From contig NZ_JGYQ01000016.1 in NCBI RefSeq assembly GCF_000741535.1, positions 372,001 through 436,000 on the forward strand: 64,000 bases of DNA, given 5' to 3'. Within the stretch, counting starts at the first letter, position 1. Every line of letters begins with the position of its first letter. Origin of the DNA: Bifidobacterium boum (GTDB lineage: Bacteria > Actinomycetota > Actinomycetes > Actinomycetales > Bifidobacteriaceae). Below, piece after piece: positions 17,481-26,598 of the stretch. A program made the translations under genes and the position numbers. A model generated the notes under the pieces. The model did no database searches. It worked only from the letters and a program-made list of their open reading frames with translations, and had not been told where the DNA came from.

Positions 17481-20400
17481 TCATCGCCTGCGAAACAGCG
17501 ACCACGGCAGGATATGGCGATGCCCGGCTGTGGCGGCATGAACCGCTGCGGCATCCTGCGGCGTGGGCGCCGGCACGTCAGCCGCTCCGAAGACCGCTGT
17601 CGACGCCTGATCGGCGACATGCACGGCGATATCGCATGCCAGTGCGCGATTGACGATCGCGGCGATATCCCGGTCTGTGGCGGTATCCGGCCAGCGGGCA
17701 CCATCATCCCACGCGGTGTCCTGCAACTCATGCCATGCGCCAAGCCAGGCGGCACGCCTCATATCCGCGCCGTCTGAGCCGTTACCGTCTTCAGCCGCAC
17801 GCTCAAGCGCACGCCATCGGCGGCGGCGACGCCCTGCGCGGACACCCATCGGCAAGCATGCGACCACGCCGATGGCGGTGACCGTCATCATGGCGGCCAG
17901 CCACTTGCACGCCCGCGACACGCCGGAACGTTCCGTCCAAGCGGGCGAACCGGCGGGCGTGTCCGACGCACCGGATGCACCCCGTCGGGGCGTGGAAGAC
18001 GACGAAGACGCCGACGAGGATGCCGAAGGCGCTGACGAAGCGGACGGGTTTGACTGTGGCGTTGCGGCGGCGAGGCCCTGCGGGGCATCCGCGGATTGTC
18101 GGTTTGCCGCCGGCGTCACGTCGAACGGCACCCAGCCGACCCCCGACATGTATGCTTCATCCCACGCGTGCAGCTGCTTCGCGCTGACATGGTACGACCC
18201 GTTTTCGTCAACCACGCCGCTGGTGCTGTAGCCCAGCACCATGCGGGTGGGGACGCCGAGCGCTCGGGCGAGCACGGCGAATGCGCTCGCGTAATGCGCA
18301 CAGTAGCCGCTTTTGCGCGTGAGGAAAGCGCCGACCATCGCAAGATCGCTGTCATCACCGTCGGCGGAACCTGGAACATCCAGCGAATAGGTGAACCCGT
18401 TCGACGAGAAATACCGGACCAAGTATTGCAGCGCCTGCTCCTGGCGGGTAAACGACGACCCCGCGGACGGCACGCCTGCCGCTTTCGCTTGGGCGACAAC
18501 GGCGTTGACGCTGCCCGGCAGTTTCGACGGCAGGGCACGGTATCGGGCGAGAACCGCCCGATCAAGCGCATCAACCCGCGTAAACGGGTCGGTTCCATCG
18601 ACAAGACTGCCGTCCAACACGACGGAGGTCACAGCGGATACCGCGATCCCCGCTGTGGCGAGCGCCTGTTGGACCGCTTGCGCGTCCGATGCGTCGACCG
18701 CGCCCACGGTCGCCGGCATGACCAGGATTTGGGTGGACCAATCCGAGGAGGAGGCGAGCGCCATGGTGTCCTTGTCGGGGTTGTATCCGATGGCGTTGGC
18801 AAATGACGTGCTTATCGTGTATGTGAAGGCTGTGCCCGGCGTGGCGGTGCCGTCGGTGTAGCCCCCGTATGCGGACCATGCGTAGGCGAGCGCGCCGGGC
18901 AATGAGCCCGAGTGGGCGGCGGTGAGGATGCCGTCGGTTGAAATGATGGGGATGAGCAGCCAGTTTCCGCTGCGTTGTGCGGCGCCCGAGGAGACCAGTT
19001 CGGCACGTGCCGCGTTCGCGGTTGCCGCGTCCGGCACGGTGAGGTGGCTGGCATCACGCAAATCGGATACCGAGCGGCTGATGGTTTCTATGGATTGGAA
19101 TCCGAGCGGCGAGGTGATGGGGTCAAGGTAGATGCCGGAGGTGGTGTATGTGTCGCCTTGTTTGGTGGTTTCGGTACGCGAGTAAATGCTGCATGATGCG
19201 TCGATATGCCAGTCGCCGCTCATGCCGGAGTATTCCAACGGCAGGCCGGCGGCGGGCAGGAGGCGCGTGGAGAGCCGGTCGACGGTGATGGCGGTGTTGG
19301 CGACGTGTTTGCCTAGCCAGTTGTCGCTGGACAGGTGGGCGTCCAGTGTGCCGCCATCGTAGGCCAGGTAGGTGGCGAGCGGTTCTGCGGCTTCGCAATC
19401 GCCGCCTGACAGGCCCATGAGCTGTCCGGCGGCTTGGGACACCTTCTTGGATGCCGGTGTCGCCGATTTCGTGTCACGGCCGTACAGGTTCGCACTGTCG
19501 GAGAGCGACGCGCCGAAGCTCCACGTGCCGGCGCTGAAGTCGTCGAGGGTCGCCATACGCAGGTAGCGTGCCCGGTTGGACTGGTAGGTCAATGCTGTCG
19601 CTGATGAGCCTGAGGCCAAGGAGCGTTTGAGATCGATCATCGGGTTGATGGTTGCAGAGCTGAATGTGCCGCCCGTTTCGAACCTCAGGTGCACGGATTG
19701 GGCGAGACGCAAGCCGGGCGCAGTGCACCCGGCAACCAGTGCCACGGTGAGGATGGAAGCGAGAGCGGGCGTGGCGACGCTTGCCGCACGCGGATGAACG
19801 GCCCAGCAGTCGAGCGCCAGGATGCCGGCCATGACGAGCACGCCAGCCCACGGGACGTCGTGCAGAATGGTCGCGTAGGCGGTCGCGCCCACGATGATTG
19901 GTATCAGTCCAATCCATGGGAGCGCGGGTATGCACAGGATCATGCGCATGACCAGCAGGAATACGGCGATAGCGGCGATCATGGCGGCGTCGGAGGCCGG
20001 GGTCAGGGACAGCGGCGGCAGTTGGACGAGCATCTGCCGCACGCCTGAAACCACGGTGTCGCCGAACTGCCGCCACGCTTGGACGACCGGAATGCGAACG
20101 GTTTCATACCGCCCGCCGGCTGCGGTCTGGTCAATGACGGGATACCACGGCAGGAATCCCATGGTGTCACGCAACCGCAATCCCGTGATGATGATGCCGC
20201 CAATCACGGTGACGACCGTGAACGCGATGCCGCGTACCGTTGCGGCCAAACGTCGGCGCGTGCAACGGTTCGGGGCCGGGATGCACGAGACAACGGCGAG
20301 TACGGCAACCGCGACGCGTGCGACCTGCGGCCACCACATGCGCTCGCTGTGGACGAGCAGCGTCAGCCATTGGACGGCCAGTTCAAGGGCGATCATGACG

Positions 20401-21734
20401 GTCGCGGCACGCACAACGAGACCGGTGACGGCGGTGAGTGGTGACGACTGTATGGAAGTACGCGTGCTGTCGTGGTGGTGACGACGCCGGTTGCCGTGTC
20501 GTTGGTTCCCGATGGTGATGTGGCGTACGTGGGGTTCTGGCTTATGTTCCGCACTGTCATCGAGGTCGTGCCGTTGCAGCCGGTAATCCTGGTTCGCGGA
20601 TACGCCGACCACGCGCACATCCGTCTGTCCGGCGACGTGCAGTCGCGCAATCAGCTTGTTTGCCGTGGGTTGTGCCGTGATTACCACTACACTGACGGGC
20701 ATGTGTTGGGCGGCGGCCGCGTGGCATACCGTGGCGGCGGCGTCTTCGCCGCGTGCTGGATCGTCGCGTGTCATGCCACCATCATCTTGCTGGCGTATGG
20801 ATGCGATCAGCCGCAATGCTTGGCTTGACCCTGTGGCCACTGCATGACCGTCGGTGATGACGAGTTTGCCGCCGGCATGTTCCAGTCCGGCGGCGAGCAG
20901 AACGTACCGGCTCATCGCCTCGTAGGCGATGGCGTCAGCTTGCCTATCTTCCGTGCAGGAAGCCATATCGCATACCAGCAGCACCGCGTGGACCGTACTA
21001 CGCGGCACCCGTTTGACAACGAGATGCCCGGCGCTGGCGCTGCGCTTCCACGCGATATGACGCACTGGATCACCCGGCTCGTATGCGCGCAACCCTGCGA
21101 AGCCGAAAGCCGACCGTCCGCCGCCACAAGCCCCGGAGGCAGTGTCGCCGCGGGTCACGGCAACCGGTCCGGGTTCCAGAACCACAACCAGTTCGGACGC
21201 GTCCCGGGTGATTGAACGGACCGCGAACAAACCAAACGGCTCATGCCATGAGGATACGATGGTGACCCGCCGATACCATCCTCGGCCGGTCGGGGCCGTA
21301 CCCGCATACCGGTCCGGATTGAGGCGGATATACGCCGCGGATGTCGCGACATCACGCGGACCCGCCACCGTGGCCAACACCCGTTGCCAACGGTTACGGG
21401 AAGAACCGTGCATTGAAACCAAACCCTGCGACGCAGCCGTACCAGCCGGCCATAGCATATACTGCAGTCCGGCGGCACAAGCGGACAACAGCCACACGCC
21501 CGTCCATGCGATCGCCGCCGCAACCAACACCCGCGCATCGAACGTGAACGCCGCCAGCCACAGCATCAAGGCCGTAAGCATTGTCAGCCAACCGGCAATC
21601 GTGGGACGAATCATGCCGCGGCGAAGCGACCACGGTACGCCGGCCCGGCGGAGCGCAGCCTGCGACGCAATCGGACGGTTTTCACCCTTGCGACGCTCCC
21701 TGACCGCGGTTGCAGCCCGCCGAATGCCCGTCAT
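17481..21734 (-). CDS. DUF58-TgpA/transglutaminase fusion protein
   Basis: A very large (~1417-residue) membrane protein that joins two proteins usually encoded separately next to moxR. N-terminal part: two membrane helices (~50-90) and a DUF58/von Willebrand-like region with RAYEPGDPVRHIAWKRS (~216). Middle: a TgpA-like block of further membrane helices (~430-680). C-terminal part: an extracytoplasmic region and a transglutaminase core with the triad Cys in KSGYCAHYAS (~1144), His in QLHAWDEAY (~1189) and Asp in WVPFDVTP (~1204), then a Ser/Ala-rich linker, a final helix and a cytoplasmic tail. The substrate is unknown; a role in envelope protein processing is inferred from the family. The ATG at 21734 has AGGTAA upstream; an in-frame ATG lies at 21755, overlapping moxR. 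Confidence 0.85.
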   Translation of the reverse strand: MTGIRRAATAVRERRKGENRPIASQAALRRAGVPWSLRRGMIRPTIAGWLTMLTALMLWLAAFTFDARVLVAAAIAWTGVWLLSACAAGLQYMLWPAGTAASQGLVSMHGSSRNRWQRVLATVAGPRDVATSAAYIRLNPDRYAGTAPTGRGWYRRVTIVSSWHEPFGLFAVRSITRDASELVVVLEPGPVAVTRGDTASGACGGGRSAFGFAGLRAYEPGDPVRHIAWKRSASAGHLVVKRVPRSTVHAVLLVCDMASCTEDRQADAIAYEAMSRYVLLAAGLEHAGGKLVITDGHAVATGSSQALRLIASIRQQDDGGMTRDDPARGEDAAATVCHAAAAQHMPVSVVVITAQPTANKLIARLHVAGQTDVRVVGVSANQDYRLQRHDLDDSAEHKPEPHVRHITIGNQRHGNRRRHHHDSTRTSIQSSPLTAVTGLVVRAATVMIALELAVQWLTLLVHSERMWWPQVARVAVAVLAVVSCIPAPNRCTRRRLAATVRGIAFTVVTVIGGIIITGLRLRDTMGFLPWYPVIDQTAAGGRYETVRIPVVQAWRQFGDTVVSGVRQMLVQLPPLSLTPASDAAMIAAIAVFLLVMRMILCIPALPWIGLIPIIVGATAYATILHDVPWAGVLVMAGILALDCWAVHPRAASVATPALASILTVALVAGCTAPGLRLAQSVHLRFETGGTFSSATINPMIDLKRSLASGSSATALTYQSNRARYLRMATLDDFSAGTWSFGASLSDSANLYGRDTKSATPASKKVSQAAGQLMGLSGGDCEAAEPLATYLAYDGGTLDAHLSSDNWLGKHVANTAITVDRLSTRLLPAAGLPLEYSGMSGDWHIDASCSIYSRTETTKQGDTYTTSGIYLDPITSPLGFQSIETISRSVSDLRDASHLTVPDAATANAARAELVSSGAAQRSGNWLLIPIISTDGILTAAHSGSLPGALAYAWSAYGGYTDGTATPGTAFTYTISTSFANAIGYNPDKDTMALASSSDWSTQILVMPATVGAVDASDAQAVQQALATAGIAVSAVTSVVLDGSLVDGTDPFTRVDALDRAVLARYRALPSKLPGSVNAVVAQAKAAGVPSAGSSFTRQEQALQYLVRYFSSNGFTYSLDVPGSADGDDSDLAMVGAFLTRKSGYCAHYASAFAVLARALGVPTRMVLGYSTSGVVDENGSYHVSAKQLHAWDEAYMSGVGWVPFDVTPAANRQSADAPQGLAAATPQSNPSASSAPSASSSASSSSSTPRRGASGASDTPAGSPAWTERSGVSRACKWLAAMMTVTAIGVVACLPMGVRAGRRRRRWRALERAAEDGNGSDGADMRRAAWLGAWHELQDTAWDDGARWPDTATDRDIAAIVNRALACDIAVHVADQASTAVFGAADVPAPTPQDAAAVHAATAGHRHILPWSLFRRR

Positions 21735-21738
21735 CGTA

Positions 21739-22710
21739 TTACCTGTCACCGGCATGCGGCACCGGGGTGCGTGCGATCAGCGTTTCAACCACATCACGGG
21801 CACGATCGGTGGCGGATGAGCCATAACCGGCATCCTCCAACACCAGTCGATGAGGCAACACCAGCGGGGCGGCCCAACGCACATCGTCAGGAAGCACGAA
21901 ATCACGGTTCTCATACAAGGCTTTTGCACGGGACATAGCCGCAAGTTGCAAGCTGCCACGCGGCGACACACCGTACGACACGCCGTCCGTATGCCGTGTC
22001 CCCGACGTGAGCGCCACCAAGTAGTGCGCGACCGGCTGCGAAAGCCGCACACGCGCACACAATTCGCGTATCGCTTGAATGCGTTCGATATCCGCAACCC
22101 GGCGCAAGCCTTGCAACGGGCGAAACGCGTGATCGGACATCACCATCCGCTCCTCGGTTTGCGCTTGCGGGTAACCGAACCGCATACAGGTCATGAACCG
22201 GTCAAGCTGCGCTTCAGGCAGCGGATACGTGCCTTCAAGCTCAATCGGATTCTGCGTGGCGATGACCATGAACGGCTGGTCAAGATGATGGGTCTGCCCG
22301 TCCACACTGACCTGCCCCTCCCCCATCGCCTCAAGCAGGGCGGACTGCACTTTCGGGTCCGCACGGTTGATTTCGTCAGCGATAACGACATTCGCGAAAA
22401 TCGGGCCGGGATGAAACACGAACGATTCCGTCGCACGCGAATACACGTTCATGCCCAGTAAATCCCCCGGCAGCAGGTCAGGCGTGAACTGGATGCGCCG
22501 CACCGAGCCGCCGACAGCCGTCGCAAGCCCACGTGCGAGCGTGGTTTTCCCCACTCCAGGCACGTCCTCCAGCAGCACATGGCCGCCGGCCACGAGCGTC
22601 AGCACCGTCGCTTCAACCACCTGTCGAGGGCAAGCGAGCGTACTCGCCAACGCATCAACCACCTGATGCGCCGCATCCTGCGCCTGCTTCGGGTCCATCA
22701 CTGTGACCAT
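21739..22710 (-). CDS. MoxR-family AAA+ ATPase
   Basis: Cytoplasmic AAA+ chaperone-like ATPase of the MoxR branch, 323 residues. Walker A GVGKTTLARGL (~residue 52), Walker B VIADEINRADPKVQ, sensor 1 IATQNPIELEGTYPLPEAQLDRF, and the arginine-rich lid YGVSPRGSLQLAAMSRA. MoxR proteins typically act with DUF58 and transglutaminase partners; here both are fused in the gene that starts 4 bp downstream of the moxR stop, so translation is probably coupled. Confidence 0.93.
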   Translation of the reverse strand: MVTVMDPKQAQDAAHQVVDALASTLACPRQVVEATVLTLVAGGHVLLEDVPGVGKTTLARGLATAVGGSVRRIQFTPDLLPGDLLGMNVYSRATESFVFHPGPIFANVVIADEINRADPKVQSALLEAMGEGQVSVDGQTHHLDQPFMVIATQNPIELEGTYPLPEAQLDRFMTCMRFGYPQAQTEERMVMSDHAFRPLQGLRRVADIERIQAIRELCARVRLSQPVAHYLVALTSGTRHTDGVSYGVSPRGSLQLAAMSRAKALYENRDFVLPDDVRWAAPLVLPHRLVLEDAGYGSSATDRARDVVETLIARTPVPHAGDR

Positions 22711-22802
22711 GACGCTCTCCCCACCTTGTACATCGCATACCGGAATGCACGATACCCACCATGGTATCGCTGTGAAACGTCACACAACACCTTCGGAACA
22801 AC

Positions 22803-22830
22803 AAAAGCCCCGGCTGAACAGCCGGGGCTT
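22803..22830 (-). terminator. Terminator of groES
   Basis: AGCCCCGGCT-GAAC-AGCCGGGGCT is a perfect 10-bp stem with a 4-nt loop, followed on the minus strand by TTTTGTTG. Confidence 0.9.
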
Positions 22831-22845
22831 AACGATGACAGAACG

Positions 22846-23139
22846 TCAGTTCAGGATCGCGAGCACGTCACGGGCGGAGACGATCAGATAATCCTCGCCC
22901 TGATAGTGCACTTCGGTGCCGCCGTACTTGGAGTACAGCACCTTGTCACCAACCTTGACGTCCATCGGGATGCGCTCACCCTTGTCGTCGCGACGACCGG
23001 GGCCGACAGCCAGCACTTCACCCTGCTGCGGCTTCTCCTTGGCGTTGTCCGGGATGTACAGGCCCGAAGCGGTCTTGGTTTCGGCTTCCGCCTGCTTGAC
23101 AATGATCTTGTCTTCCAACGGTGTGAGTGAGATCGACAC
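22846..23139 (-). CDS. groES: Co-chaperonin GroES
   Basis: 97-residue lid of the GroEL folding chamber ([48 protein letters not shown]). The start is GTG with a strong AGAGGAGG 6 nt upstream. It stands alone with its own terminator; groEL is not adjacent. A perfect CIRCE operator lies ~120 bp upstream, so HrcA repression is expected. Confidence 0.97.
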   Translation of the reverse strand: MSISLTPLEDKIIVKQAEAETKTASGLYIPDNAKEKPQQGEVLAVGPGRRDDKGERIPMDVKVGDKVLYSKYGGTEVHYQGEDYLIVSARDVLAILN

Positions 23140-23257
23140 TGTGGACCTCCTCTTTCTAAGAGAAATCGATACTTCCCGCGCCAGGACATCGCTTTCAAGA
23201 GGCTGACGATCACTATCGGCGCCGTCCCTTTGCGCTATCTCTCATCGTAGCGCGTTG

Positions 23258-23284
23258 TTAGCACTCTGCCAACTCGAGTGCTAA
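23258..23284. promoter_or_regulatory. CIRCE operator (HrcA site) upstream of groES
   Basis: TTAGCACTC-N9-GAGTGCTAA, an exact match to the CIRCE consensus (23258-23266 and 23276-23284). Established HrcA-binding element of heat-shock genes. Confidence 0.97.
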
Positions 23285-23323
23285 CGCTGAGAGTGAAAAC
23301 CGCGGAAAACCGGCGTTTACCGG

Positions 23324-24646
23324 TCACGATACGCGACGCTTCAGCGCGGCACGCAGGTTCTGTCCGAGCGAATCCGAAGTCGCTTCAGGCACATCCACCC
23401 GGGCATGCTCTTCGGCACGGTGGAAGGTATCGGCATTGTTCATCGGCGCATCATGCGCTTGGGCGTGACCAGTGGATTGGCCACCGTTGCCGGACTTCTT
23501 GGCAGTCTCACCGGCGTCGACGTCCTTGGCATCCACCGGCACGGCTTTGGCGACCTGCTTGGTCGACTTGATCTCCAAGCTCTCGGGCGCCGCCGTCGTT
23601 GCCGGCTCATCGGCATGGTTACGCGGCGCACCCCACGAGAAGGAGATGAGATCCTGATGGTGTTCAGCGGCCATGTCAAACACGTCAAGTGTTGTCGCTG
23701 GGCTGACGCGGCTGAGCTCCACGGTCACATCCTTGGGTTCGGCAGGAGCGGCCGGGGCGGACTCAGCAGGCTGGTCAGACTGCATATCAGCGGCCGGGGT
23801 GTTCGGCGCACGATGGCCGTCATGTGCCGTCGTCTGAGATTCCCGCGACGCTTCTGGCGACTCAACCGCTTCATACTCGTGTCGCGCTTCCTGCACGTCA
23901 ACCACTTGCGCATCGACCGACTGGGCGTCCTGCACCGCTTGCGTCTGCTGCCGCTGCTGCGCTTGCGCCGCCTTGCGGGCGAGCGCCCGATCACGTTCCG
24001 CCAAGGTCTGTTCGACCGCCTGATGGATTTCACGCTGTTCCATAATGCCGGTTTCCACGGTGTCGGCACCAGCCGGGGCCTCGGCCTGCGAAGACGCGGC
24101 ATCCGCCGTGGCTGGCTTGCCGGGCACGGCAGCTTGCTTGCGTGCCATAACGGCGTGCGTCTGACGTTCCTGCCGCAGCGCCTGGGCCACTTTGTGCTCC
24201 CACTGGCGGGCGTGACGGCTTGCCCGCACACCTAAGGCCAGTGTCAGCAGCATCAGTGCGAACGGAATCAGTGCGTACGCCATCGGGAAATGCAGCAGGT
24301 ACGCCGCAACCGCGACGATGACGGCGGCAAGCGCGAGTACCGCGACAACGATACGACGATGACGAATCGACGCACGGCGCAAGCGACGTACCTCGGCGAT
24401 ATGCTCGTGGGATACTCGAACCTGTGCCTGTGCTGGCATCACAGCCCCTTTCGTCACCGGCGGATGCTCATCGGAAAACCTGGTCCCGCTGTGCTCATCA
24501 ATCAGATGCAGCGATGGGGAAAACCGGTCCTGACGGCGTCTGATCACCCGCTTCATGCTGTCGGCTGTCCTCGTGGGCAGCCATCCAATGATGAAGACCA
24601 CCAGTACGGCAAGTACGACAATCGTACTGATGTCCTCGTAATCCAT
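23324..24646 (-). CDS. SepX/GlpR-like divisome membrane protein
   Basis: 440-residue membrane protein. An N-terminal helix (IVVLAVLVVFIIGWLP, ~9-25) is followed by a cytoplasmic stretch with RRRQDRFSPSLHLI, two close helices (~103-145) and a long Gln/Ala/Glu-rich, probably disordered tail. This layout, and its position directly after a rimJ-like gene with a 5-formyltetrahydrofolate cyclo-ligase gene next to that, matches the actinobacterial SepX/GlpR locus (Rv0992c-Rv0996 in M. tuberculosis), whose product helps organise cell division with the Glp protein. galU and glp (moeA-like) are missing here. Assignment is from topology and synteny, not clear sequence identity. Confidence 0.6.
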   Translation of the reverse strand: MDYEDISTIVVLAVLVVFIIGWLPTRTADSMKRVIRRRQDRFSPSLHLIDEHSGTRFSDEHPPVTKGAVMPAQAQVRVSHEHIAEVRRLRRASIRHRRIVVAVLALAAVIVAVAAYLLHFPMAYALIPFALMLLTLALGVRASRHARQWEHKVAQALRQERQTHAVMARKQAAVPGKPATADAASSQAEAPAGADTVETGIMEQREIHQAVEQTLAERDRALARKAAQAQQRQQTQAVQDAQSVDAQVVDVQEARHEYEAVESPEASRESQTTAHDGHRAPNTPAADMQSDQPAESAPAAPAEPKDVTVELSRVSPATTLDVFDMAAEHHQDLISFSWGAPRNHADEPATTAAPESLEIKSTKQVAKAVPVDAKDVDAGETAKKSGNGGQSTGHAQAHDAPMNNADTFHRAEEHARVDVPEATSDSLGQNLRAALKRRVS

Positions 24647-24733
24647 AATGTATAAGAATAGAAGACCTATCTGAAAAACAGCTTGCTGAGCTTATGGGCG
24701 TGTCGCGTTCGCTAACGGCATATCGGCAATGCG

Positions 24734-25414
24734 TCATGCGGCAGGCAGGCTCCCGTCGGCGAGCGCTTGCGCCAAGCCGCCTTGCGGACGGTCTTCGGCG
24801 AATAGCGCGTAGGATTCGTGGTCTCGCCATTGCCCGTTGACATACATGTAACGGCGACGCAAACCCTCATCAACCGCACCGAGTTTCTGCGGCACGCGCC
24901 GTGAACGCCGGTTCTGCGGAAGAATCGCGATTTCGATGCGATGCAGTTTCGGTCCGTCCGCAGCGTCGAACGCCCAGTCGGCGAGCACGGCCACGGCGAG
25001 TGGGGCGATACCATGACCGGCCATCTCGCGGTCCACCCAATAGCCGACCAGCCCGGTGCGTATCGCACCGTAGGCGATGGCGCCGAGCGAGACCTGTCCG
25101 ACGATGCGCGTGCCATCGATGATGAGGAACAGCGCCGCGGTGCCGTCACGCTCGTACTCGCGTTGGGCGTGAATCCACTCGTTGAATGACAGTCCGGGGC
25201 CGCCGAGCGGATCATCGGACTGCCATGGTTTGAGCCAGTCACGGTTGCGCCAGCGCAGGGATTGCAATTCGTCCTCGTCGTCAAGCGTACATGGTCGCAG
25301 CGTGAGCGGCAGCGTGCCTTCGGGGGCGTGCAACACCTGAGGCATGATGAATTCGCGCGGCCGCCGACCATGGATTATGCCGCGCAATGATTGAAACACT
25401 GACATCGTTTTCAT
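24734..25414 (-). CDS. GNAT N-acetyltransferase, RimJ-like
   Basis: Acetyl-CoA-dependent N-acetyltransferase resembling RimJ, which acetylates N-termini of ribosomal proteins; the target here is unknown. Core features: LTLRPCTLDDEDEL, the strand IIDGTRIVGQVSLGAI, VGYWVDREMAGHGIAPLAV (acetyl-CoA loop, Q/RxxGxA-like) and LHRIEIAILPQNRRSRRV. The start is uncertain: ATGs at 25414 and 25405 and a longer frame to 25477 all lack a convincing ribosome-binding site. It lies between the 5-FCL gene (divergent) and the SepX/GlpR-like gene, the usual actinobacterial neighbourhood. Confidence 0.85.
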   Translation of the reverse strand: MKTMSVFQSLRGIIHGRRPREFIMPQVLHAPEGTLPLTLRPCTLDDEDELQSLRWRNRDWLKPWQSDDPLGGPGLSFNEWIHAQREYERDGTAALFLIIDGTRIVGQVSLGAIAYGAIRTGLVGYWVDREMAGHGIAPLAVAVLADWAFDAADGPKLHRIEIAILPQNRRSRRVPQKLGAVDEGLRRRYMYVNGQWRDHESYALFAEDRPQGGLAQALADGSLPAA

Positions 25415-25515
25415 TGTGCCACGGGTTGTGCGGACGGTTGCGACAATCCGGCGCGTGTCCGAAAACGTATCATGCACAGCCGCGCCTTCCGACGGTCGTG
25501 GTATCAGTGGGGGGC

Positions 25516-26193
25516 ATGAGCATCACCGACGCTTCCCCCGCTTCCGTTGAGCCGGCCATGGGTGGCGGCAACGCGGCAATCGCTGCTGCCAAACGTGCCG
25601 CCCGACATGTCGCGCTGGCACGACGCAAGACCGTCACCGCCACAGAATTCACGCAGGCGCAGCACACGCTGGGCCGGTATGCCGGGCTCCTGTGCCGCAC
25701 GTTGCCCGGACATGCCACGGTGGCCGCGTACGCGTCCATGGGGACCGAACCGCCGATGGATGACGTGTTGGCCGACCTGCTTGACGCCGGTATGCGCGTC
25801 CTGGTGCCGCGACTGGGACCGGGAGCGGATGACGCTCCGGCATGGAGTGAGCTGGATGGTCTTGCGTCGCTACACGATATGCCCCGCAGCGGGACAGGCG
25901 GTTTGCGGCCGCGAGAGCCCGGCACCCGAGTCTTGGCGGCAGAAGCGCTCAACGAGGCGGCGCTCATCCTGGTGCCCGCTTTCGCCATCGATACGCACGG
26001 AATCAGGCTCGGCCGCGGCGCCGGATGGTATGATCGCGCCCTCACGCACGCCTCACCGTCAGCATGCATCGTCGGCGTATGCTGGCCGTGGGAGTTGACG
26101 GATACGCCCGTCCCCCACGTCGGCCATGACGTACCTGTTCACGGTGTCCTCACCCCGGCAGGGCTACGCATGATTCGCCCGCTGGGCGCATGA
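25516..26193 (+). CDS. 5-formyltetrahydrofolate cyclo-ligase
   Basis: Converts 5-formyl-THF to 5,10-methenyl-THF with ATP, rescuing stored folate. 225 residues from the ATG at 25516 (GGGGGG 2-3 nt upstream); the frame is open to 25387 but that would overlap rimJ. Family segments: AAKRAARHVALARRK at the N-terminus, TVAAYASMGTEPPMDDVL, RVLVPRLG and LILVPAFAIDTHGIRLGRGAGWYDRAL with the nucleotide-binding GRGAGWYDR loop. Confidence 0.92.
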   Translation: MSITDASPASVEPAMGGGNAAIAAAKRAARHVALARRKTVTATEFTQAQHTLGRYAGLLCRTLPGHATVAAYASMGTEPPMDDVLADLLDAGMRVLVPRLGPGADDAPAWSELDGLASLHDMPRSGTGGLRPREPGTRVLAAEALNEAALILVPAFAIDTHGIRLGRGAGWYDRALTHASPSACIVGVCWPWELTDTPVPHVGHDVPVHGVLTPAGLRMIRPLGA

Positions 26194-26295
26194 TTCCGGT
26201 TCGCGGACCGAGAACATCATCGCTGTCACCGATTCGACTAGGATGTGAACAGATTACGTAACACACCGACCTGTCGATTTCGTGGAGGGACCATC

Positions 26296-26484
26296 GTGCC
26301 AACCTATCATTACCGTTGCAAGAACTGTGGCTATGATTTCACCGAGCAGCAGTCATTCAGCGACGAGCCGATCACCGTATGCCCGCAGTGCGGCCAAGAG
26401 CAGGTGCACAAGGTCTACGCCGCCCCCTCCATCGAATTCAAAGGCAGCGGCTTCTACCGTACGGATCGCGGCAGCTCGAAGTAA
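26296..26484 (+). CDS. FmdB-family zinc-ribbon protein
   Basis: 62-residue putative regulatory protein with a zinc ribbon: YHYRCKNCGYDF then ITVCPQCGQEQ, giving CxxC...CxxC, and the family tail APSIEFKGSGFYRTD. The start is GTG at 26296 with GGAGGGA upstream. Actinobacteria commonly place this gene before a SAF-domain gene, as here. The specific role is unknown. Confidence 0.93.
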   Translation: MPTYHYRCKNCGYDFTEQQSFSDEPITVCPQCGQEQVHKVYAAPSIEFKGSGFYRTDRGSSK

Positions 26485-26500
26485 CCAGCATCCGTGATTC

Positions 26501-26536
26501 ACGCCCCCGGAGTCTCAAGGCACGGGGGCGTTGTCA
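26501..26536 (+). terminator. Terminator after fmdB-like gene
   Basis: ACGCCCCCG (26501-26509) pairs with CGGGGGCGT (26523-26531), followed by TGTCATCTTCT. Moderate U content. Confidence 0.7.
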
Positions 26537-26598
26537 TCTTCTGACCACAATCATCCACACAGGTGGCGCCGACAGACACCACCAGCCATGATGGGCGC

